Shown here piece by piece: positions 8,072-15,370 of a DNA stretch of 45,413 nucleotides. The notes below the pieces were generated by a model. That model was not told the origin of the DNA and did not search any database. It saw nothing but the letters and a program-made list of their open reading frames with translations. A program made the position numbers and the translations under genes. How positions within the stretch are numbered: position 1 is the first letter of the stretch; every line of letters begins with the position of its first letter. The stretch lies in assembly GCA_902780175.1 (NCBI GenBank), contig CACZEU010000035.1, positions 1-45,413 of the forward strand, given 5' to 3'. This DNA comes from an uncultured Bacteroidia bacterium. Lineage in GTDB: Bacteria; Bacteroidota; Bacteroidia; Bacteroidales; UBA932.

Positions 8072-8107
8072 AAAAACAGCCTGCGGTGCTCCCGCAGGCT
8101 GTTTTTT
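8072..8107. terminator. Bidirectional intrinsic terminator
   Basis: A 15-bp stem, AAAAACAGCCTGCGG / CCGCAGGCTGTTTTT, closes a TGCTC loop, with an A-tract and a T-tract on either side. It serves the convergent hydrolase (ends 8056) and DUF2207 (ends 8113) genes. Confidence 0.92.
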
Positions 8108-8112
8108 ATCTC

Positions 8113-9822
8113 TTATCGGCTTCCGCCGCCGCGTCCTCCGCCGGAGTAGCCGCCGCCACCGCCGCGGGAAGAGTAGCCGCCGTAACCGCCGCGGGAACCG
8201 GAAGACGAAGACGAACGTGCCGCCGCTTCGGCGGAGATCTTCTTCTCGTACGCCTTGGTATAGGCCCTGTTTGCCGTATTGGTCCAGGAATGGACCACCG
8301 AGCGCATTGTCATGCTGTCCAGGCCATACTGCTGGCTGTAGTCGGTAAACTGCTTGGGATACATCTTTTCGAAGCCTTCGGCCACCTTGTCGGCAATGCC
8401 GAATATCTGGGCGAACATAAGGTACTGCCCCCACAGGGCGACCTCAGGGACCTCGCGCTCGCGGGAGAGGGTAAACTCGTTGAGGAAATTCCTGAATTTC
8501 AGGAGTTTTGCTGCCTCTTCCGGGGTGTTGTCGGCACGAGCGGAAAGCTTGGACTTGCCCTCGCTTATGAGGGAGTCGGGCCAGCCGGCCATGGAACGGT
8601 AGTGCGAAGTGGCCCAGGAATCAAATTCACCCTTCTCCAGTATGCGGTTGCTCCCGGCAGCCTCGAAGGCCTTCTTGAAGAGGGACTTTTCGGATTCGTC
8701 GGAAAAATCGGGCTCCACCTCGGGGAACTGGAGGTCGAAATGTCCGTCCTGCGCCTTTATGGGCGTAACTATGCCTGAATTAATCCACTTGAGGAAATAG
8801 GCGCCGATACACCATTCCGTATGGGCATTGGAAAGCATCAGGCGGGAGCCGCTCTTAAGCAGGTGGGCGGCGATGGGTATGCTGCCCCCGAAGGGCGCTT
8901 CCCTCTCCCATCCGCCAACCTTCGTGGCTCCGAAAACCTTCTTGGACCATTTGTGGCCGGTAAGCTTGAGTATCTGGTCCCTGATGAGGAAGTAGATGAA
9001 CGACAGGACAAGGAAGGCTATCACCAGCACAAAGGCGCCGGCTACGAGAAGAGAAATGATATCCTCGAAACTAATGCGCTTCTTTTCCACGTAAGTGCTG
9101 CCCTTGAAGGCCTTCTTCTGCATCTTCTCGAAGGTGGTATTCCGGGTGATTTCCGGAGCGAAGAAGCCCTTTTCGAACCGCATCATGCAGATGATGGAAT
9201 CACTGCTGAGCATCTTGTCGGAAGTCTCGTAGAAGATGGTTCCGTCGTCGCGGAGAACGGATTCGCCTTCGGTCCCGAAGAACCAGAACCGGGTATCGTC
9301 GAAGGTGAACGGCTTGTCGTCCATGCGATAGAAAGTGACGGTGGCGTGCTCCACAGGCGCTATCAGGTAGGGATTGAGGAACATGAAGTTGAAGGCGTCG
9401 TAGTCTTCCAGGGACTGCACCAGCCCAAGGGCCACGAAGCCCGCTTCCCACACGTGGTCGCCATACGAGCCCTGCCCCCAGCACAGTTCTACGCCGTCTT
9501 TCTTGACGACAATGCCGCTGCGCCCGGCCTTCTGCTCAAGGCTGCGGTGCGTGTCCCAGGTACGGCCCTCGTCGATGAACTCCTCCCCGTTTTCCTTGAC
9601 GGTGAGGCCGCGGATGCTCATCTTGCCCAGATTGTTGATGGGGATATACCACTCGGTACCGGAAACCACATTGACATCCCAGACCTGCTTGATATACGCA
9701 TCTCCCTCATTGTTGATGAAAACGCTTATGTCAACGGAACGGATGCGCTGTGCACTGACGCTCCCGCCGCCCAGCAGGAGCAGGACGGGAACGAGCCAGA
9801 CAAGGGTCAGTAACTTTTTCAT
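8113..9822 (-). CDS. DUF2207 domain-containing membrane protein
   Basis: A 569-aa protein with a signal peptide (to about residue 24) and an N-terminal extracytoplasmic beta-rich domain (VDISVFINNEGDAYIKQVWDV and on), which is the DUF2207 pattern. One strong transmembrane segment lies near residues 257-285 (FVLVIAFLVLSFIYFLI). A cytoplasmic region of about 220 residues follows (EWCIGAYFLKWINSGIV, resembling the DUF2207 C-terminal winged segment), ending in a Gly/Ser/Arg-rich tail with GGGGGYSGGG. DUF2207 proteins are widespread inner-membrane proteins of unknown function. It is cotranscribed with the M64 peptidase lipoprotein just 3 nt upstream, which suggests a joint envelope role. Confidence 0.85.
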   Translation of the reverse strand: MKKLLTLVWLVPVLLLLGGGSVSAQRIRSVDISVFINNEGDAYIKQVWDVNVVSGTEWYIPINNLGKMSIRGLTVKENGEEFIDEGRTWDTHRSLEQKAGRSGIVVKKDGVELCWGQGSYGDHVWEAGFVALGLVQSLEDYDAFNFMFLNPYLIAPVEHATVTFYRMDDKPFTFDDTRFWFFGTEGESVLRDDGTIFYETSDKMLSSDSIICMMRFEKGFFAPEITRNTTFEKMQKKAFKGSTYVEKKRISFEDIISLLVAGAFVLVIAFLVLSFIYFLIRDQILKLTGHKWSKKVFGATKVGGWEREAPFGGSIPIAAHLLKSGSRLMLSNAHTEWCIGAYFLKWINSGIVTPIKAQDGHFDLQFPEVEPDFSDESEKSLFKKAFEAAGSNRILEKGEFDSWATSHYRSMAGWPDSLISEGKSKLSARADNTPEEAAKLLKFRNFLNEFTLSREREVPEVALWGQYLMFAQIFGIADKVAEGFEKMYPKQFTDYSQQYGLDSMTMRSVVHSWTNTANRAYTKAYEKKISAEAAARSSSSSGSRGGYGGYSSRGGGGGYSGGGRGGGSR

Positions 9823-9825
9823 ACG

Positions 9826-11892
9826 TTAATAATCAAAGACGGGAGGCGGCAGAGGGGGCACCGGCCTGTACGTCCGGGAGTCCGCATGACCGGCCACCGG
9901 AGAGGCAACCGCGTCACGCAGGGGATCTTCGGTCACATCTTTGGCGAAGAAGTCGGACAGGCTGAAAGTGGCCCCGGCAAGTTCCATTATACGCTTGACT
10001 ATCAGTTCCCTCTGCCAGGTGCTGAAGTATTTGCGGTTGTCGATCATGCAGCTGACCGTTTCGCTGCGCCAGCGGTTCAGCGGGCTGACGTCGCCACCCT
10101 GGTAAACACCTATGCGGGAATAACGGGAATCGCGGGCGATGAGGTTGTCCAGATTGTCCAGCAGGTCGGCCTTCCACGGCGGATTGTCGTAAGTTGCGGA
10201 AACATTGAGACCGAACGGCACCGTCCATGTATGGACGCTCAGGGAAGATGTGGCCGGATACACGCTGGTGTACCAGTATTCGTCGGCAAGACGGCCGAAA
10301 CAATGTCCTCCGAACTCGTGGATGGCGGTGTTGCGCCAGTCGCCGTAATTGACCCGGAATGCCAGCTTCTCATCATTCGTTACTTTACGGGTACCGGCAG
10401 ACGGGTCTGAATCGCTTACGGCAATAATATCGGGGAATCCCCAGGCAAGCCCGCCGCCCCTGTCGGTATAAGGCACCATGGCGTAACCGCGGCCGACGCT
10501 GGTGGAGTGGCAGATTCCGCCGAAGCGGCTGTCGTTGATTATCATCATTATAGGAACCTCGTCGATACTGTGCATACCGCTGACTATATCGGGGCAGTTC
10601 TCCTGGACGAAGCCATATACGACATCGCCGCTGGCTGACATATCCCCATAGTTGCTGGCACCCCATTTCGCACCGAAATATGTATTGTGGCGCTGCGTGA
10701 TGTTGCCGTTGCCGTCGGTTACTGAGGCTCCGGACTCCCTGGAATTGGCAAAGAGGATCCAGACGTTGAAGTACTCGCGGTAGGACCTGTACGGTTCGGT
10801 GTCCATCAGGGCGTCGACGGCATTGTGGGCCAGGGTCTCGTAAGTGGACATCTCGCTCTCGCGGAAGCCCTCGGGGATGACGGCGATGGAGACCGGGGTA
10901 CGGCCGGAAGATGCAGACATATAGAGGTCGGGATCTTTGGGCTTGGCGTCTTCAAGCTTGCTTCCAAGGTTGATGGTTCCTATATCGATTATCCTTCCCT
11001 GGGTGAAATCGATTTCCTTGCCGGCGATCTTGGTGGTGGAGTTTCCTGCGGCATCGGAGAATATCAGGCGTATGATCTGAGTGGAAGGAATCAGCGCTAT
11101 ATAATACTCCTCTCCGGCCACGAAACTGCCTGACAGGGTAACGCTGGCGGAAGAAACGGCGTCTCCGAAGGACACGCCCGGAATCTCTGCGGGAGCCGAA
11201 TCGGGAAGGAAGATGACGTCGCCTGCCAGCTGCTGGCTGCCTAGCAGTTTGACTGAGACCACATCCGGAACGACACTGCCAGTGATGCGGAAACGCAGGA
11301 GCGAAGGGAAATTGTGGAAGGTGAGATTCCCCTGGTCGGACGATGCGAAAGCGTACGCGACATTCACTCCGTCTGCCACATTCCCGCGAATCGCGGTCTG
11401 CTCGACGGGAACCCTAACTTCGACAGCAAGCCTCGAGTAGTAATTTGCGATGCGCAGGGAGTTCCCGCTTTTGCCCACTTCGGGATAAAAGAAGAACAAT
11501 TTACCGGAAGGCAAGGAGTAGCCGGATGTAAAATCGACTGCCGCACCGCTGCCGGATGTCGTGTATCTCGCGTAACGGAAACTCGAAGCCGAAGAGTCTG
11601 TCCAGATGCCGTCGAAGCCGTCTCCTGAAGACCAGAGCACTTTCGTGACGTCCCCGGAGGACTGAAGATACGTGCGGGTCCCGGAAGCAAAGCCGGCCGT
11701 AACCGTCGAAGGCTCCGGAATGGCCGGAACGGGGGCCAGTTCCTGGAGGGACGGATCGGACGAAGGGGCGCACAGGAACGGGGTGGCTGAAACGGCGGAA
11801 CCGGGTTCCTGGCCGTCGGGGACAGGGATTTCAATCGCCCCGGTACATGCGGCAAGCATGAGCGCCGCAAAGAAAAATGCGATCTTTCTCAT
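9826..11892 (-). CDS. Peptidase M64 (IgA-peptidase-like) lipoprotein with a fimbrillin-like N-terminal domain
   Basis: A 688-aa protein. A lipoprotein signal ends LMLAAC (Cys about residue 16). Residues ~60-320 form a fimbrillin-like beta-sandwich region (SGTRTYLQSSGDVTKVLWSSGD, then EEYYIALIPST). The C-terminal half is M64-like: SGRTPVSIAVIPEGFRESE begins it, and the metal site is AIHEFGGHCFGRLADEYW (first His about residue 525). The family was named for Clostridium IgA protease; Bacteroidota members are surface zinc proteases of unknown target. The site reads HExxxH rather than HExxH because of one extra Gly. A 39-codon ORF ends 2 nt upstream and DUF2207 starts 3 nt downstream, so these form one operon. 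Confidence 0.85.
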   Translation of the reverse strand: MRKIAFFFAALMLAACTGAIEIPVPDGQEPGSAVSATPFLCAPSSDPSLQELAPVPAIPEPSTVTAGFASGTRTYLQSSGDVTKVLWSSGDGFDGIWTDSSASSFRYARYTTSGSGAAVDFTSGYSLPSGKLFFFYPEVGKSGNSLRIANYYSRLAVEVRVPVEQTAIRGNVADGVNVAYAFASSDQGNLTFHNFPSLLRFRITGSVVPDVVSVKLLGSQQLAGDVIFLPDSAPAEIPGVSFGDAVSSASVTLSGSFVAGEEYYIALIPSTQIIRLIFSDAAGNSTTKIAGKEIDFTQGRIIDIGTINLGSKLEDAKPKDPDLYMSASSGRTPVSIAVIPEGFRESEMSTYETLAHNAVDALMDTEPYRSYREYFNVWILFANSRESGASVTDGNGNITQRHNTYFGAKWGASNYGDMSASGDVVYGFVQENCPDIVSGMHSIDEVPIMMIINDSRFGGICHSTSVGRGYAMVPYTDRGGGLAWGFPDIIAVSDSDPSAGTRKVTNDEKLAFRVNYGDWRNTAIHEFGGHCFGRLADEYWYTSVYPATSSLSVHTWTVPFGLNVSATYDNPPWKADLLDNLDNLIARDSRYSRIGVYQGGDVSPLNRWRSETVSCMIDNRKYFSTWQRELIVKRIMELAGATFSLSDFFAKDVTEDPLRDAVASPVAGHADSRTYRPVPPLPPPVFDY

Positions 11893-11894
11893 GG

Positions 11895-12014
11895 CTACAT
11901 GAACATGGGGTCAATATAATCTGTCTGATAGTCTTCGGTGCTGGCGGTAAGGATCGTCAGGACCGGAACGAGCGTCTGCTCAAAATCGCAGACAGGAGGA
12001 ATATACTTACGCAT
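11895..12014 (-). CDS. Small ORF (39 aa) leading the M64 lipoprotein operon
   Basis: A 39-codon ORF beginning MRKYIPPVCDFEQTL and ending YQTDYIDPMFM. A longer in-frame ORF extends to 12143, but the promoter box TATCTTTG at 12019-12026 lies directly before this ATG, so the short form is the credible one. It stops 2 nt before the M64 gene. It resembles the many 35-60-aa Bacteroidales proteins that begin M(K/R)KYxxPxxE and have a hydrophobic middle (VLTILTAS here). Two further ORFs of this style precede the other two fimbrillin-like lipoproteins of the window. No function is known to me; it could be a translated leader or a small partner protein. Confidence 0.65.
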   Translation of the reverse strand: MRKYIPPVCDFEQTLVPVLTILTASTEDYQTDYIDPMFM

Positions 12015-12018
12015 ATCG

Positions 12019-12026
12019 CAAAGATA
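12019..12026 (-). promoter_or_regulatory. Bacteroidota -7 box TATCTTTG for the small-ORF/M64/DUF2207 operon
   Basis: The minus strand reads TATCTTTG, four bases (CGAT), then the ATG at 12014. The geometry matches the BIG2 gene at 2781 and again suggests a leaderless message. Confidence 0.6.
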
Positions 12027-12128
12027 TGCAAATAAATCGAAATATGCACGCAAGGCAAACGTAACGGAATCGAAAACCCACCGGAAACCCAATCGAAACG
12101 CAAATTTCGAAAAGCACAAAAATGTTTG

Positions 12129-12142
12129 TGCAAACGTTTGCA
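12129..12142. promoter_or_regulatory. Perfect 14-bp palindrome TGCAAACGTTTGCA over the -33 element (LacI-type operator)
   Basis: TGCAAACGTTTGCA is a perfect palindrome with a central CG, the form of LacI/GalR-family operators. Its right half contains the -33 TTTG (12137-12140) of the pectin-locus promoter, so a bound repressor would block it. A second copy, GCAAACGTTTGC, lies at 12257-12268 inside the first gene. No LacI-family gene is in the window. Confidence 0.7.
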
Positions 12143-12168
12143 TAAACCAAAACTTATTTATATTTTTG
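12137..12168 (+). promoter_or_regulatory. Bacteroidota promoter TTTG-N20-TATTTTTG for the pectin locus
   Basis: TTTG (12137-12140), a 20-nt spacer and TATTTTTG (12161-12168) make an exact -33/-7 pair. The ATG at 12190 is 21 nt downstream. This is the best promoter in the window and probably drives the polysaccharide-degradation genes. Confidence 0.8.
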
Positions 12169-12189
12169 CAGCACTGATACTAATGACCA

Positions 12190-13689
12190 ATGAACAAGGC
12201 AAAAGCACTGCTGACAATAGCCCTCACTGCCCTGGCAACAATTTCCTGCCAGCAAGGCAAACGTTTGCACACTTTACCCGACGATATCCCCTTCCCCATG
12301 CGCTCCATCGCACTGCCCTCCATCCCCGGCAGGCAGGTGAGCATCGCCGACTTCGGCGCAGTGGGAGACGGCGTCACACTCTGCACTTCCGCATTCGAAC
12401 AGGCCATCGCCAGCCTTGACGGCAAAGGCGGCGGCATCGTCAACGTCCCCGCAGGCATCTGGCTCACGGGCCCCATCGGCCTCCGCAGCCACATCGAGCT
12501 CCGCCTCGACAGGGACGCCGTCATAGTATTCAGCACCGACCAGGACCTCTACCCCATCATCGACACCAACTTCGAGGGGCTTGACGTCCGCCGCTGCCTC
12601 TCCCCCATCCACGCCGAGGGCGCGACCGACATCGCCATCACCGGTGAAGGCATCATCGACGGCAACGGCGACGCCTGGCGCGAAGTCAAGCGCCGCAAGG
12701 TCGGCGACGACCAGTGGAAGTCCATCGTGAAGAAGGGCGGCGTGCTTGCCGACGACGGCAGCGTCTGGTACCCCGACGAGGGCTACAGGAAGGCCCGCGC
12801 CACCGCAGGCAGCCTCAACTACCCCGACCCGTCCCTCGACGAGCAGGAAATCAAGACCTTCCTCCGCCCGGTGCTGGTAAGCCTCCGCGAGTGCGAGCGC
12901 ATCCTCCTGAGCGGAGTCACCTTCCAGAACTCCCCCTGCTGGAACCTCCACCCCCTCTGGTGCAAGGACCTCACCATCAGGGATATAACCGTACGCAACC
13001 CCCATTATTCCGCCAACGGTGACGGCATCGACATCGACGCCTGCGACGGCGTCTTCCTCACCGGCTCATCCTTCGACGTCGGCGACGACGCCATCTGCAT
13101 CAAGTCCGGCAAGGACGAAGACGGCCGCCGCCACGCACGAGTCTGCCGCAACCTCGTCATCACCGACTGCACCGTCTATCACGGCCACGGCGGATTCGTG
13201 GTCGGCAGCGAAATGTCCGGCGGCGTGGAGAACATCCTCGTCCGCGGATGCCGCTTCATCGGTACCGACGTCGGCCTGCGCTTCAAGAGCACGCGCGGCC
13301 GCGGCGGCCTCGTCAAGGACATCTGGTGCGAAGACATCTACATGAAAGACATCGTCTCCTACGGCGTCATCTTCAACCTGTACTACGCAGGAGTCGCGGC
13401 GTCCGACATGGCGGACGGAGCAATCGAACCCATCGTAGAGGTCGACGAGACCACCCCGGAGATGCGCGACATCCACTTCAGCAACATAGTCTGCAGCGGC
13501 GCAAAGCAGGCCATCTACATCAACGGCCTCCCCGAACTTCCGCTCAGCGGCCTCAGCTTCGGGAACAGCACCTTCACCGCCTCCAAGGGCCTGGAGATGC
13601 ACAATGAAAAAGGCACCACGTTCAACAACGTCAGGATCAACGGCGAAGAGGTCTTCGCGACGGAGCCTGACGCAGCAAACGTCAACTGA
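12190..13689 (+). CDS. GH28 polygalacturonase lipoprotein
   Basis: A 499-aa protein. A lipoprotein signal ends LATISC (Cys about residue 20), followed by a right-handed beta-helix. The GH28 signatures are present: NGDGIDIDAC (about residue 276, first catalytic Asp), VGDDAICIKSGKD (about 296, the Asp-Asp pair), GHGGFVVGSEMSGG (about 331, His) and RFKSTRGRGG (about 363, substrate-binding Arg/Lys). It should hydrolyse alpha-1,4-galacturonan or related linkages of pectin, exo or endo not decided, facing the periplasm or cell surface. It is the first gene of the pectin locus, behind an exact Bacteroidota promoter with an overlapping palindromic operator. A second operator copy lies within its codons at 12257-12268. 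The next gene starts 1 nt after its stop. Confidence 0.93.
   Translation: MNKAKALLTIALTALATISCQQGKRLHTLPDDIPFPMRSIALPSIPGRQVSIADFGAVGDGVTLCTSAFEQAIASLDGKGGGIVNVPAGIWLTGPIGLRSHIELRLDRDAVIVFSTDQDLYPIIDTNFEGLDVRRCLSPIHAEGATDIAITGEGIIDGNGDAWREVKRRKVGDDQWKSIVKKGGVLADDGSVWYPDEGYRKARATAGSLNYPDPSLDEQEIKTFLRPVLVSLRECERILLSGVTFQNSPCWNLHPLWCKDLTIRDITVRNPHYSANGDGIDIDACDGVFLTGSSFDVGDDAICIKSGKDEDGRRHARVCRNLVITDCTVYHGHGGFVVGSEMSGGVENILVRGCRFIGTDVGLRFKSTRGRGGLVKDIWCEDIYMKDIVSYGVIFNLYYAGVAASDMADGAIEPIVEVDETTPEMRDIHFSNIVCSGAKQAIYINGLPELPLSGLSFGNSTFTASKGLEMHNEKGTTFNNVRINGEEVFATEPDAANVN
12257..12268. promoter_or_regulatory. Second operator-like palindrome GCAAACGTTTGC inside the GH28 coding start
   Basis: A perfect 12-bp palindrome identical to the core of the promoter site at 12129-12142. 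The centres are 127 bp apart, about twelve helical turns, which would suit repression by DNA looping. In the reading frame it spans the end of a Gly codon, Lys-Arg and most of a Leu codon. Confidence 0.6.
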
Positions 13690-13690
13690 T

Positions 13691-15370
13691 ATGAAAAAGT
13701 TTTTCCCCCTTGCGGCAGCGGCCGCCTGGCTCATCCTGAGTTCATTCACCATCCACCTGATGGGCGACAGCACCATGGCCGAGAAAGACCTTTCCAAGGG
13801 CACTCCCGAGCGCGGCTGGGGAATGATGTTCCAGAACTTCCTCGACAGGGATGTCACCGTAATCAATTACGCGCAGAACGGCCGCAGCACCAAGAGCTTC
13901 AAGGACCTGGGCCTCTGGGACAAGGTCGAGGCCGCCATACAGCCCGGCGACTACGTGTTCATCCAGTTCGGCCACAATGACTCCAAGCAGGACGACAGCA
14001 CCCGTTACGCAGCCCCCTGGGGCGCATATCAGGACAACCTCCGCATCTTCGTGGACGGCGTACGCGCCAAGGGCGGCACCCCGGTGCTCCTTACCCCCGT
14101 CGCCCGCCGCTGGTTCAAGGACGGCAAGCTCGACCGCAGCTGCCACGGCGACTACCCCGCCGCGATGAAGGCCGTAGCCGAAGAGAAAGGCGTAACGCTC
14201 CTGGACATCACCACTCCCACCCTGGACTGGATCGAGGGACTCGGCGACGAAGCCTCCCGTCCCTATTTCATGCACCTTGAGCCCTACAAATGGGCCTGCG
14301 CCCCCGAGGGCAAGACCGACAACACCCACACCGTTGCAGCCGGCGCCCGCAAGGTGACGGAAATCGTCTGCAGCAAGATCAAGGACCAGATTCCCGAGAT
14401 CGCAGAGCACCTCACCCGCTACGACATAGTCGTCTCCGCCGACGGCCACGGCGACTATATGACCGTACAGGAAGCCATCAACGCCTGCCCCGACTACAGC
14501 CACCACGAAATCACCACCATCTACATCCGCAAAGGGACGTACAAGGAGATGGTCAGCATCCCCCACACCAAGTTCCGCCTGCACATCAAAGGCGAAAGCG
14601 CCCGCAACACCGTCATCACCTATGACAAATGCGCCAAACAGAACTGGCCCGGCAGGGACTTCAACGTAGGCACGTCCGGCAGCGCCACCATCTATATCCA
14701 CGCCAGCTACATCACCTTCGAGGACCTCACCTTCGAGAACAGCGCCGGCGAGGGCAAGGAAATCGGCCAGGCCGTAGCGGTCTTCACCGACGGCGACTTT
14801 CTCTTCTTCAACCGCTGCCGCTTCATCGGCAACCAGGACACCCTCTACACCTACGGGCGTTACGGCAAGTTCGGAGGCATCAAGCGCAACTACTTCCGCC
14901 ACTGCTACATAGAGGGCACCACCGACTTCATCTTCGGCACGTCCATCGCATACTTCGAGAAGTGCCGCATCCACTCCAAGAAAAACAGCTACGTCACCGC
15001 CGCCTCCACCCTCGAGGGCCAGAAATACGGATACGTATTCAAGGACTGCGTGCTCACCGCCGCCGAAGGAGTGGACAAAGTCTATCTCGGCCGCCCCTGG
15101 GGAGCCTACGCCAAGACCGTGTTCATCCACTGCAAGATGGGCAAGCACATAGTTCCCGAAGGCTGGCACGACTGGGAGAAGGAAGGCAAACCCGACACCA
15201 AGAAAAACAGCTACTACGCCGAATACCAAAGCTACGGCCCCGGTTCCGCGGGCCCGCGCGTGAAGTGGGCGCACACGCTTACAGATAAGGAAGCGGCCGA
15301 ATACACCCTGGCCAACGTAATGTACCAGAAACAGGACCGCATCCCCTGGAACCCCTACGACAACCGATGA
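13691..15370 (+). CDS. CE12-CE8 fusion: rhamnogalacturonan acetylesterase + pectin methylesterase
   Basis: A 559-aa protein. The ATG at 13691 begins a signal peptide (MKKFFPLAAAAAWLILSS), so I prefer it to the longer out-of-context start at 13604. The N-terminal half is an SGNH esterase of CE12 type: HLMGDSTM (nucleophile Ser about residue 26), QFGHND (about 94) and DNTHTVAAGA (Asp/His about 210-213). The C-terminal half (from about 245) is a CE8 beta-helix: AVAVFTDGDF, FIGNQDTLY (about 380), TTDFIFGT (about 411) and YLGRPWG (about 466), so all catalytic residues are kept. One secreted protein thus removes both acetyl and methyl esters from pectin, opening it to GH28 and PL1. It starts 1 nt after GH28 and overlaps GH105 by 4 nt (ATGA), showing one operon. 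Confidence 0.93.
   Translation: MKKFFPLAAAAAWLILSSFTIHLMGDSTMAEKDLSKGTPERGWGMMFQNFLDRDVTVINYAQNGRSTKSFKDLGLWDKVEAAIQPGDYVFIQFGHNDSKQDDSTRYAAPWGAYQDNLRIFVDGVRAKGGTPVLLTPVARRWFKDGKLDRSCHGDYPAAMKAVAEEKGVTLLDITTPTLDWIEGLGDEASRPYFMHLEPYKWACAPEGKTDNTHTVAAGARKVTEIVCSKIKDQIPEIAEHLTRYDIVVSADGHGDYMTVQEAINACPDYSHHEITTIYIRKGTYKEMVSIPHTKFRLHIKGESARNTVITYDKCAKQNWPGRDFNVGTSGSATIYIHASYITFEDLTFENSAGEGKEIGQAVAVFTDGDFLFFNRCRFIGNQDTLYTYGRYGKFGGIKRNYFRHCYIEGTTDFIFGTSIAYFEKCRIHSKKNSYVTAASTLEGQKYGYVFKDCVLTAAEGVDKVYLGRPWGAYAKTVFIHCKMGKHIVPEGWHDWEKEGKPDTKKNSYYAEYQSYGPGSAGPRVKWAHTLTDKEAAEYTLANVMYQKQDRIPWNPYDNR

Noticed and set aside
8113..8230. Gly/Arg-rich tail of DUF2207 as an RNA-binding RGG domain
   Set aside because: Low-complexity Gly/Ser tails are common in DUF2207-type proteins; nothing else in the protein suggests RNA binding.
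13742..15274. 510-aa minus-strand ORF opposite CE12-CE8
   Set aside because: A shadow of the GC-rich sense gene, which has full catalytic motifs for both domains.
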